NCBI GenBank assembly: GCA_009746045.1
Contig: RPFO01000178.1
Span: 686,125-746,124 of the forward strand
Source: Mesostigma viride
Lineage: Eukaryota; Streptophyta; Mesostigmatophyceae; Mesostigmatales; Mesostigmataceae
Direction of reading: 5' to 3'
DNA length: 60,000 nt
The notes below the pieces were generated by a model. The model made no database searches and was not told the origin of the DNA. It worked only from the letters and a program-made list of their open reading frames with translations. The first letter of the stretch is position 1, and each line of letters opens with the position of its first letter. Made by a program: the position numbers and the translations under genes. Shown piece after piece: positions 41,277 to 53,151 of the stretch.

Positions 41277-42617
41277 CTATCTACATGCAGTCACACAAAT
41301 GCAATATCTCCAACATCATCATCACTATAACACTTCCATCCCTGCACGATAAAATGCAAAGAAACCATTGGCGGCCCTTCAGCGCATGAGCGCTGTGATG
41401 CCGCTGCGGCCTGCGAAGAGAGGGTGCGTCACTCTCAAACAACAAGAAGCATCCATACGCACAACATCCTTGCCAGAACACGTTTTATGAAATGCTTTAT
41501 ACCTTCCCGAAGAGCTATAGGCTGCGACTGAAGCGGCCCTGATCACGACATCAACGAAAACAATCTAAAGCTGCCAGGTATTCGACAACACAACGGCAAG
41601 CGACGGCGAGCTAGCTGGCGGAAACTGCCCAAAAAGAACGCAAAAAAACTCGAACGATGAGCTCATTGAAGAAAGAACTGATAGCAGATAACATTCGCGA
41701 CAAATCTGAACCTCGCCCTCGTAAATCCCTCGCCCAGGCGCGCAACAACAGCCGTTATTCCATGGACAGGTCAGACACGCACTGCGCAGGTCTGAACGAT
41801 TACTTACCGATAATGGCCGAAAATCTGGAAAAAACCACCAGCTCGGGTTAGAATTCGATGCAACCGATATTAACGCCTGCTTCACGGTCAAAACAACCCC
41901 CAAAGCCGCGATTTTACAGCCGCTATCATGAATTCTATTTCATTCCGCGAGACCAAAAAAATTCAGATTACCCCCCATGCCGATGGCATAAAAAAACAAC
42001 AGCGATATTGTAAAAAAGCTGATTTCTGCCACAAACTAACATCATAAACTCATTGTCTTTTAGATTCGAGTAAAATTTTTGCATTTCGCCTGCCCTAGTG
42101 TGGTAGTTTCGCCTGAACGCAGTCGCCATGTCCACTCTCTCTCCCTTCTTTGGACTGCCATGCAGAACAGGACGCGATGGCAGAAGATTGTCAAGGCTCA
42201 CACGCCAGCCCCTCTGGGCAAGCCACCTCCCCCCAAGCGGAGGAGGCGTTTTGATGAGTAGTGTAGTTAGGATTTTCTAGACTAGATACCTTAGAGTTAG
42301 TTTAGTTCGATTACGCGGCTTCCTCCACTCCACCCATCCATCACGGAATATGTGCTACATGATCTCCCATCGGAGGCATGTTATAGTTTAATTTAATTTA
42401 ATTTACGGGCCACTTCCGCAAGGGGTGCGCGCACCGTGCACGTGAAATTTATGACCTTCGGTTCCGGCGCGAATTTTTTGGCGCCAAAAAATTCGGGCAT
42501 GCCCCGTCCCCTTAATTTAACAAGGGAGCCAAGGGCTTTCGTCTTCTGGTCTCATTGACAGCAGCAACCCTAAGGTGATGGCTAGACGTTTGCCTTTCCA
42601 TGCATAAGAACAAGTAT

Positions 42618-42782
42618 TCATAGGAACTCCAGGAGTTGGATTTGCTGCTGCTTCACCATGGCCTCTGCCTCCTCCGCGCGTGATAGCGCTGCCTCCAGCT
42701 GTATGCGCAGCTCCTCGATGGCACCGTTCTTCTTCAGGACGACAGCTTGCACACGCGTACCCAGGGCGTCCAGTTCCATGTC
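42618..42782 (-). CDS. Coiled-coil gene exon 7 (terminal)
   Basis: Acceptor TTGGCACAG precedes GACATGGAA; 54 codons from DMELDALGTRVQ to QQQIQLLEFL, stop TGA at 42618-42620. The coiled-coil pattern continues. The exon lies in ~430 bp of host sequence between the ends of M1 (42511) and M2 (42942). Confidence 0.7.
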   Translation of the reverse strand, partial: DMELDALGTRVQAVVLKKNGAIEELRIQLEAALSRAEEAEAMVKQQQIQLLEFL

Positions 42783-45700
42783 CTGTGCCAACATGACCCA
42801 TGCGGACAAAAGTGCATGACGGCGCTTGCTTAATCTGTTAAGAGAAGGGACGTCCTTGGTACACAATTATAGAGGGAATACTCCATCAGACAAACTTCGC
42901 AGGCTTCACTTAGCATAGGACGCATGCCATTTATGAATTAAGGGGAAGGGACGTACCTAATGTGCACTTTTCTGGAAACCATACCTATGCATGTGATGAA
43001 AATTCAATGATGATCGGGGACCATAAATATGAAAAAAAAAATCCAACCACTTGGGGGGGGGACTAGCCCCCACCATACACTGGTAACGCGCTAAAATAAA
43101 GAAAGACGTTACCTTAGTCACATTTTACCCTAGGACAATGGGCACATAATTCTCGACCAAATCACAAATTTCTATATATTTCCGCCACCTTTGAGAAACT
43201 CTACCTAATTGGGACCAAGAAATAAGCAAGGACGCGCACGTTATCAAGTTTTCCCGCAAACATGTACTACTACTTTTTAAATGAAAATGAAACAAATCGT
43301 AATCACTTTGAAAAATGCCGTATGACATATTTTAAAATAGTGGAGGGGCGGGCGGGGGGGGGGGGCACGCAGCCCCAAAATTTGAGGTCATTCTGACAAC
43401 CACAGCTCAACTTATTAACGTTCATAGGTTGCCACATGTGACGAAGGTAGTTATTTTAGTGTATTTTACCACACTAACACCCCTCTATCAATCTAAACCA
43501 CGTGAAAACTGTCCAAACCACATACTAACATCCTCTGCACATACGGTACATCCTACATACAAGGTTTGATGCCATTCCAAGAAAAACTTCCCACGTTACA
43601 ACCATTCCAAGATGGCAACCCATGAAGAGGCTAGCGATGAGGTTTTAGTTAGCATTTGGCCACATTAGCACATCAAAGACATCTGCAGACTGACCAAAGC
43701 ACACATGATTACCTCCCGCACACTGACGACAACGCATGCTCAAGGTTGGGGTCATTGTGAGAAGAGCTGCTCAAGTTGATGGGTTTCCTATACGACCACC
43801 TGACAAGGCGCTAAGGACCATTCAGAAAGCAAGTAAACACAATGACACTTCAAATGCCATCCAACGTGCACCAAAACCATGCTGAATATGTTTACAAAGT
43901 ACAAAGGGGTGGCCACACACCTTACACGCCTTCACCGTCCCTCGAGCCTGGCCAGGCTTGTAAATACTAGTATATGAATAACGATAGTGAGAGTAGCACT
44001 AGCATGTCTAGCCAGCATTTGCTATGTCCCTCCCAGGTTAGAGGGTAAGGTTCATACCAACCAAGCTAATCCACACAACAAAACCTCCTAAACTGCCGCA
44101 CCCGACATGGGCAACAAACCAGGACAATGGAGGGCAAGGAACTAAGTAGGGTCATGGCACATATAAATAGCTTGCATGCAGTCAATCATGTCAACCATGG
44201 TTGGCTCAGCACATTGTAGTCTTGTCACATCATCATAACGAGAGAAAGCTTGATTCTATTAACCGTGGAACTCCAGGGTAACCAGACTCTTTATTAAAAC
44301 AATGATATAAACCAATGTTGGCAGCTATCTACATGCAGTCACATAAATGCAATGTCTCCAACATGATCATCAAAATAATCGGGGTTCTCTGAACATAGTT
44401 TCTTTATAGTGATACGGAAGGGGAGCCGCTGATGCTAGGTGAAATAGAGCTGGGTGATGTGATCGTAATAAGGTTGATTAGGCTTCTAGTGTACGAGTAT
44501 TACGGATGATATGGCCTAATTGTTGCGGCCCATACCTTGACGGTGTGCTGAGTACCTTGACGACGGATTTTTGCGTCTAGGTTCTCCTAACAGATCTGTG
44601 ATTGCGGACGGATTTGCAACAAGCAATATCTGAAGTAAAACTTGACGGCTAAAACTGTTTAGAGGCCGTTGCCGGAATCTGGCCGTTGGTAGAGAGCCGT
44701 TGGCCTTGAAACACGATAAAAGCTTGCTCACCTAGCTCATGGCGGTCTCTTTTGTTTTAACGAAGGCGGCGACAGGGGTCAGGGGCAGCGTAGCTGACGC
44801 CCGGAATTCCTTTCTGCAAAGCGGCTGGGATGCCGAAGCCCGGGCGGAAGCCAGGTTCGACAGGTGCTGGGAAGCAATTACCGAAAGCTAATCCCGAGGT
44901 GCCGACAGCTACTAAACAGACGGGAAAGGGCCGACTAGGCTGGCCGACGCAGAAGAAAAGGCTCCATCAGGAGCTCTCCACTTGCTCGGGCCTGCCTGAA
45001 GTGTGCGCTGCCTTTGAGGCGGTCCTCGGGACCGACTGGGTAACTACTGTCAGCCGGTGGTCTGCGGCCCAGCTGGAGTCCGTCGTTGGACTGCTGGTCG
45101 ACCACGTGGACGGGCCTGAAATTCTGGCAGCAGCGGACCCAAACGAAGCGCTAGTGGCAGCCCTCCAAAGCGCCCGGGACTTGGCGGACTCGGACGAAGA
45201 GGAGATGCAGCCACCACGCCGGCCCACGAAAGGGGCGAAAAAGGGGACGAAAAAAGTCGGAAGCCCAGCCCCGAGCAAGGGAAAGGCCGCGGGGGATGTG
45301 AGGGAGCAGCTCTTGGAGCTGGCGGCTATTATTGGCAAGCAGGGGCAGGCGGGCAAAGAAGAGGAGGAGGAGGAGTCCGAGGAAGAGGATTTCCTGACGA
45401 AATTGAAGGATGCGCTGGCCGGGGCAGATGGGGCTTCCAGGAAGCCGAAAAAGACCAAAGGGGTGACGCTGCCCACTCGAGCACAAGTGGTGAATTGGAG
45501 GGTGCAAGAGAGAGTGCTCCCCGAGGTGCTCGAGGATGCCAACGACAATGGAGGGGGGATAAAGAGTTGGATCATGGCTACTCGCCAAGGGGGTGGAGGA
45601 ACCAGGAAAGCAGGAAGGTGGTCATGAACATCGCCCTGGCCATGGACACACTCTTCAAGGAGTTGGGGCCGGCAGCCGGGGAGTTGGCTGGGGTAGAGTA

Positions 45701-48700
45701 TCTCATGAGGGTGGTGGCAGCCATGCTCCTAGTGGAGAGCCAGGGGTCAGGAGGGTGGAAGGTGGCTGGCCACCTCCTTGCTCTCAAGGAAGATGCCTCC
45801 TTGGTGAGCAACCCGGCCATGAAGATGGCCCTGCAAAGCGCCACGATGATGGAGAAGCTGGGCAAGGCCCAGCAAACCAAGTAAACACCGAAAGGGTAAA
45901 CCGCTCCCCCTTCCCACTGCCTCTTCCTACAATGCCTCTAAGCACTACGTGGGGGAGAGTGAGGTCAGCACGCAGACGCCAGCGTGCAACTCGCCGCCGC
46001 CGGACCTTCACTCTACAACACAAGGTGATTACGTGGTTGAATTGGCTATGGCACGGGGGGGCAGACCCTCCGCCTAAATCTGGAGGCGCGTGCTCCAGAG
46101 GAACGGCGGAGGCCCTGAAAAGGGTCAAGAAGCACTGCGAGTGGTACAGTCGCCGCGTAACCGGCGTTGCGACAGGCCCCGCAGAAGGAAGTGATCTAAT
46201 CTATGGGAAATGTAATAAGTATGAACAACTTGTGGCGGAGCGGGTGAGTCTGCCGAAGCGCGAGGTGGCAGGAAAGGCGAAGCTGCTGGATTTGCTGGCG
46301 CTACGACCTAGTTGGCGAGAGGTGTACGCGAGCGAGCCAACTGCATCAAGCCGGAGGTGGCTGCCAGTGCGAGGTATTGGAATGTACCTGCCCCCAGCCG
46401 AGGGTGCACCATGGCGGAGTGGGGCAAGTTGATGGGGAGGGCAGCGGACGTGGGGATGGTGGAGTTCCGAGAGACGCGGCCAAAGTGGGTAGACGGATGT
46501 TTTGGGGTGGCCAAAGGAGTGGGGGAGTTAAGGCTCATTGTGAATAAGAAGTTGGGGAACGCACTGTGGGTGGACCCCCCTAAGACGGTGTTACCCCACC
46601 TGGGCATATACTCGGAGGTCTATATCAAGGGTCGGTGCTACACGGCCAAGAGCGATCTGGTCTCGTATTACTATACCATCCAAGTGCCGGAGTGGTGGTG
46701 GGATTATCAAGGGCTACCTGATGTGTGGTCCACCGATGTCGGGCTGCCGGGGCGGCGGAGGAGGGTGTGGCCAGTGCTGAAAGTGCTGGCCATGGGGCAC
46801 TCCCACGCTGTAGCGCTAGGGGAAGCCATCCATGAGATGGTCCTCTATGCCACGGGCGCTTTGGATCCTAGACGGCAGGTGAACCGCCTCACAAGTGTAG
46901 GGGAGCTGACCGTGCTTCGGAATGCATGGGGTAACCCAACCGCCCTAGCCATCGAGTACAAGGAGGAGAGCACGAGGGAGATGCAAATCGACCTTGAGGA
47001 CCCCCCTGCCCCTATGGTATCCATCACTATTGATGACCTGGTGGTCAGCAATGGGCGCACGTGCGAGGCGGTGAATCGCTTAATCGCGAGTGCTATTGAA
47101 GACGGGTACGCGCCTAACAACCTTGAGCCCTCCAAGGACAAGACGATCATGGCTAGCCCGGAGGGGGAGGATGAGCTAGAAGCTCTGGGTGTTGTTCACC
47201 GGCGGGATGGGGTGTTGGAGCCGACAGCTAAGCAGCTCACCCTTGTGGTTGAGCACACTCGTGTACTCCTCGAGAGGGGACGGGCTACCGCTGAGGCGCT
47301 GGCGGCCGTCGTGGGCCGGTGGGTGTGGTTGCAGATGCTCAGCCGCACTTGCTTGTCCATATGGCAGCAGAGTTTTAAGTTCATCAACCTCAAGGGGTGG
47401 GGCTAGCGAACGCGACCTTTGTGGCAAGGTGTGCGCGATGAGCTTGAGTGTGCCATGGCGTTGGCCCCCATGCTCCGTGTGGACCGGGGGGCTGCCCTGG
47501 CTCCGGTGGTGGTGGCTTCGGATGCGTCTAGTTTTGGGCAGGGGATTGTCTACGCTGAGATGGCCCCAGCTGAGGTGACGGGCCCGGGAGGTGCGGGGTT
47601 ACCCAACCCTCCTCACCCCAGGTGAGGCCATGTATGCCGGGCCTAGACCCTTGACCAAGGCCGCGGAAAGAGCCATCATCCACGGGCAATGGCGCGTAGG
47701 GATCAAGAGTCGCTGGCGCGATTCGACCATGCACATCAACGAGAAGGAAGTGCGGGCCGCTGTGAAGGGGGTGGAGCGCTCGGCCCGGAACCTCGGAACA
47801 TGGGGTAAGCGGGTGGTGAGGTTAGTGGACTCCACTGCCGCTTTGGGCTGCTTGGCTAAAGGGCGTTCCTCTTCTTACCGGTTAAACAAGCAATGCCGCC
47901 GGTTGTGCGCTCTTACGTTGGTCACCGGCAGCCGCTCACAATGGGTCTGGACGCCAAGTGAGCTTCAGCCTGCGGATGGGCCTTCGCGGGGGCTTTCCAT
48001 GGCTGCCTCGGTGGCCGGGTGGGTCCGCGATTTGACTCGCGAGGGTGTTCATCCCAATCCCGGGCCTCGGCTTGGCGCTAGCTACTTGACCCTTCTTGAG
48101 GGCAAGGTGAAGCCGGCTACTTTGATGGTTTACCATCGGGGTCTTAGGTCCTTTTTCGCATGGTGGGCGAGCCGGCGGGGTCGGGTTGGCAGCTTGTTGC
48201 GCGGCTTGACGATAGAGGAATACTATTGCGAGTATGTCGCTTGGGCGCACTCACGGTGTTACAGCCGCCAGTTGTGTGTCAATGCGCTTATGGGCCTGAA
48301 TTTGTACTTCCCCGGGAGGTGCGGGATTGGGCCTTGGCACGAAGTGTTTTGGCTGGCTGGCGCACGTTGGCACCCCCTCGTGCCCCCCCCCCATTCCATG
48401 GGAGGCTGCGTTTGCGCTTGCTTGTACTATGGTGCTCCAGCGGCAGCCTCGTGCGGCTATGATGGTCATCGTTATTTTCCAACAATACCTGCGGGTATCG
48501 GAGGCGCTCAACCTGTTGGTCGGCCATGTGCGCTTGCAGCCTGATGTTCGGTTGCGGGGTTCGCAGCGGGGCGCCTTGTTGTTGATGTCAGCTAAGACGG
48601 CTAAGGGGGAGGTGCAGTCTGTGGTGATCGAGGATGTCATGACTGAGACCCTCTTGCGGGCTTGTATGCGTGGCAAGGCGGCCTGGGAGCGGGTGTTCCC

Positions 48701-51700
48701 TTACGATTATGCCCAGTTCAGCCGGGTTTGGCATCAGGCCACGCAAGCTTTGGGGGTCGACACGGTGTTTACCATTCACGGGCTGCGGCATGGGGGGGCT
48801 ACCTATGATTTTTTGCGGCAGCGCAGCATGGCTGATATTCAGCATCGGGGTCGCTGGCGCAGCAGCAAAACTGTCGCCCACTATGTGGGATTGCACCGGA
48901 GCTTGGCCCTCACCCTTCCTGACGCCCTGGTTCGGGCTATCGCCGCCTGCCCCCCGCGCATTTGGCGGAGCGTCTTTTCTCTGCCTTCCTCTTAAGTTCC
49001 CTTCATTCTTGTCTTATGCGTCCACCGGTTTTTGCTTTGCCCCTGGCTTGGGTCGCCAGGGAGGGATGTAAGGGTAAGGCTAGCCTTTTTGGACATAAAG
49101 TGTTCCCATGGGTAAGGATGGCCAGTTGAGGGCCACTTCCCGATGTGCTCTACTTATTGTTTTAATAAAGAGTCTGGTTACCTTGGAGTTCCACGGTTAA
49201 TAGAATCGGGGTTCTCTGAACATAGTTTCTTTATAGTGATACGGAAGGGGAGCCGCTGATGCTAGGTGAAATAGAGCTGGGTGATGTGATCGTAATAGGG
49301 TTGATTAGGCTTCTAGTGTATGAGTATTACGGATGATATGGCCTAATTGTTGCGGCCCATACCTTGACGGTGTGCTGAGTACCTTGACGACGGATTTTTG
49401 CGTCTAGGTTCTCCTAACAGATCTGTGATTGCGGTCGGGTTTGCAACAAGCGATATCTGAAGTATTGCTTGACGGCTAAAACTGTTTAGAGGCCGTTGCC
49501 GGAATCTGGCCGTTGGTAGAGAGCCGTTGGCCTTGAAACACGATAAAAGCTTGCTCACCTAGCTCATGGCGGTCTCTTTTGTTTTCCCACCCGCCCTCCC
49601 TGTGTGTTGCCTGTTTGGGGGTAAGGCTAGCCTTTTTTAACACAGCCTTCCCTGCATGAAAAAATTTAAAGCAACCATCGGCGGCCGTTCAGCTTCTGAG
49701 CCCTGTGATGCCGCTACGAAGAAAGGGTGCGTCACTCTCACACAACAAGAAACGTCTATACTCACAGCATCCTTGTCAGAATGCGCTGTATGAAATCACT
49801 TAAACCTTCCTGAGAAGCCATAGGCTGCGACTGAAGCGTCCCCTGACCACGACATCAACGAAAACAATCTAAAGCCCAGGCATTCGATACCACGACGGCA
49901 AGAAACGGCGAGCTAGCTGGCGGAAACTGCCCAAAAAGAACACAAATACTTCAAACAGTGAGAGCTCATAGAAGAAAGCACTGATAGCAGATAGCATTCG
50001 CCACAAATCTATACCTTGCCCTCGTAAATCCCTCGCCCAGGCGCGCAACAGCGGCCAGTCTTCCATGTAAAGGTCAGACAATCCCTGCGCAGGCCTGAAT
50101 GATTGCTGACTTAGAATGGCCAAAACTTATGCAAAAAGCACAGATTCCTGTTAAGAATTGATGCTACCGATATTAATGCCTCTGTCACGGTCAGAAGTTC
50201 CCCTAGTGAACTTACTGGCGTTATCATGTATTTTATTCACTCCGTGCGACCAGTAAATTCGGATTACCCCCCCATGCTGATAGCATGAAACCACTAGGGC
50301 GATATTGCAACCAGCTACTTTCCGCCACAAGCCAATATCACAAACTCACCGTCTTTAAGATGCGATAATTTTTAATTTTGATCGCCCTACAATTGTACTT
50401 TGGCCTAAACGTAGTCACCATGGCCACTTCTGGAAGGGGTGCGCACACCTTGCACCCACTTTTCACGGTACGGACGGTACGTCGGACGGTGCCGCGCATT
50501 ATTCCCCGCCAAGATATTTCGGTGTGTCTCGTTCCCATGTCATTCATATCCAAGCAAGCCTGCTCCGGCACTTGCCCGCGTCTGCCTATATCCTATACTA
50601 CAATATGGTCAACAGACAGTATTCTACTATATCGTATACTACTATATGGTTAACAGCTATATGGTCAACGGACAGTATTCTTGAAGTGCACCAATACCAT
50701 ATCCCTCATCCATCGGTCATGGCAGCAACCCCAGCAGCGACCGATGGATGCCATTCTCTAGCACCGGACCCGAAGGATACAAAACCCCAAACCATCACAG
50801 CCAACGGTTGCATCTCTCCTCACAGACATCATCTGCGTCCACCCACCTTCTTTACGAGCATGGCTTGCAGCTGCTCCGATGCCACCCGCTTGGCGTCGGC
50901 CAGCTCGTTGGTGGCGTGTGCCAGCTGTCCACGCAGAGATGCCTCAGTCGCTGCTGCGCTCTTCTTCGCTGCGCACACAAGGCAACCATGGCGTCTGAGG
51001 GGGCAGCGGTTTAGGAAACTTGTGGCTTCCAAGGGTTGTAATTTTGTGGCTTCAGGGGAGTTAGCAAGCCACGAAGATGTGGTAATGTTTGGCCCCGTTC
51101 AGCATTGTGATGCGTAATGCCTGGCGGGAAGCCGGCAGTGGCGCAAGGAAGCCAACGGGGGGCGCGTGGCAGCAGGAACATGATCGCTTGTAATGGCCAG
51201 GGGTTCCTTTCCAGGCAAACCATGCCCATGTGCGATGGCAGCCAGTTGACCGTGGCGGGGGCCTGCAAAAGAGCAGCCAGGGGGACTGCGTGCCTACGCA
51301 AGTGCCCATCCATGCTCGAGTGGACGTGCACCCATCCCGACACACACACACACGCATGCATGCGAGTGCACACGGCTACCAGCAGGGCGCAAGTTACATC
51401 TTCCCCAGAAACGATCTCTCCACTGCACTTCTCTCTGGAGCACGGGTGCCTGGACAGACAGCGAGTGGGGCATGCACAAGCGGGGGTGAAAGGAGAGGCC
51501 AACACTACCTGAGACACATGCAGTGTGCCAACTGAATGCATGACAACTGACTCGGAGACTGCAATAACCCTCGCATGCATGTGCCGAGCACACAGCAGTC
51601 TGGCAGCAGGCGCCGCACAGGGATGGTGGAGGGAGCCAGCCACAACCGTGGGGGCTGCGCACGACTGTGAGGGGCTGCGGCAGGACGGTGGAGGGGTTGT

Positions 51701-53108
51701 GCACGACTGTGAGGGGCAGAGCCAATGGGTCACAGATTCATGAGACACGAATAGATGGAGTGGCTGCTGGCTTCATGAGCAAGCAATTAGGGGTGAAAGA
51801 AACCAAAGCATGTTGCCGATCGCGCAGGTAAGGTCCTGCCCGCACCACGCGGATAGTTCACCCGACGTCGCACCTCCACCCTGACCCACCCCACCCTTCC
51901 CCATCCGACCCCAGCGTACCCCACAACACTCCACCACCGCCACCATCACCACTACCATATGCAAGTAGCTCATTGCTCATTCCACCCCACCCCACCCCAC
52001 CCCACCTCACCCCACCCCACCCCACCCCACCCCACCCCACCCCACCCCACCCCACCCCACCCCACCCCACCCCACCCCACCCCACCCCACCCCACCCCAC
52101 CCCACCCCACCCCACCCCACCCCGTACACCCCCTACGCGGGTGCGTATAGCCTGCACCGCACAACCCAACATAGCCCCCACCCCATCTGCAACACAGCCA
52201 AAATTTCACTCAACTGGCTTCAAGTGCGCGCGCCGCGGCCTCCGCCGCGGTGGCCGAGTCCCTCTCAAACACGGCTTTCTGGGGAGGTGATGGGCATGAG
52301 GAGAAAAGCAAGCCATGCAGTACAACATCGTTTCTCTCTGATTGTATATTAATTAAAGCAAGCGGGAAAGATAGGGCCGATATGCTGTGGCCTGCGATGT
52401 GGAAGGCTGTTTGCGACATGGGTGGGCTAATCCGATCTTTACAAGGGGTTTCAAGCTCTCCTAATTTTCTGTGAAAGACCTGGTTGATTATAAGGGTCGG
52501 CGACTATTGTTGAGTGGTTCAAAAAATTGATAGGCTTTTTACAACATGGCTGCAAAGATTTACAATAAGTGTGTGCAGGCTTTAACAGTTGAGCCTAGCC
52601 ACACCCTCAAAATCATTGGACAAGTCATTGTCAAGTTAGGCCAGTCCACCATGCTGGGCCCAGCACATGCCCCCTTGGTCCAATCTTGTCCCCAACAGCA
52701 GCGAGGGTGGGTGGGTGGGAGCTGCAAAAAGGCGCCCGTACGTTAACCACACCACTCTAAGTACGTGTGAAAATGAACAACAAAGCACATGGTCTCAAGG
52801 CGCCGCACCCCCCCGAAAGGGCGGGCATGGTTCACAGTAGGCACTAGTACCAGCGCAACGCCGGTCCCCTTATACTCTAGTCCTATGTACCACAAGCACC
52901 TCACATGGTGTAGGTGACGGACGGTAGAGCTATGCTACAAGCGGCGATCGGCCCTCTCTGAGCCCGCCGCAACATAACTATATAATGAGCAGATAGCTCA
53001 GAAATTGTTTGTTAACGGTGCACCAGCTATGATGCTAGGGACCTGTGGGTCGGCTGGTTGCCTAACGAATCTGCATGACGAAGTGCTTTTAGTGAGCAGT
53101 AAGTAGAC

Positions 53109-53151
<43 letters not shown>

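Larger units (their letters stand above)
35690..42511. mobile_element. Non-autonomous PHD-transposon derivative M1, split by a LINE
   Basis: The left part (35690-37032) starts TTAAAGGGGAGGGGAC. The right part (41277-42511) ends CCCCGTCCCC-TTAA. The halves together (~2.6 kb) match the uninterrupted M1b (2.66 kb). CTATCTACAT is present at both break edges (37023-37032 and 41277-41286), a 10-bp duplication made by the LINE insertion. The right end lies about 100 bp from the stop codon of the coiled-coil gene. No transposase is encoded. Confidence 0.7.
44379..49640 (+). mobile_element. F2c: nearly full-length F2 DIRS-like element
   Basis: The order is A1 (44379-44760), gag, pol-N, RT, RNase H, 2A-like motif, recombinase, B1 (49072-49206), A2 (49207-49618) and a 20-bp stub of B2 (49619-49638). 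A1 and A2 are about 380 bp long and nearly identical. It is inserted in M2. Several frameshifts and one stop inactivate the ORFs. Confidence 0.85.
42942..50540. mobile_element. PHD-transposon derivative M2 in intron 6, split by F2c
   Basis: The left part (42942-44378) starts after TTAA with GGGGAAGGGACG and parallels 35690-37000. The right part (about 49640-50540) parallels 41.3-42.5 kb and ends in a decayed terminus near GTTCCCATG. No transposase is encoded. It makes up, with its insert, nearly all of the 8-kb intron. Confidence 0.65.

Noticed and set aside
51117-51512. Plus-strand ORFs around 51.1-51.7 kb as genes
   Set aside because: They overlap intron 5 of the minus-strand gene, are low-complexity, and show no conserved motif or splice-supported structure.
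51982-52123. Telomere or interstitial telomere
   Set aside because: The unit is a pentamer, CCCCA, unlike the known plant or algal TTTAGGG-type repeats, and it lies inside an intron next to an exon.
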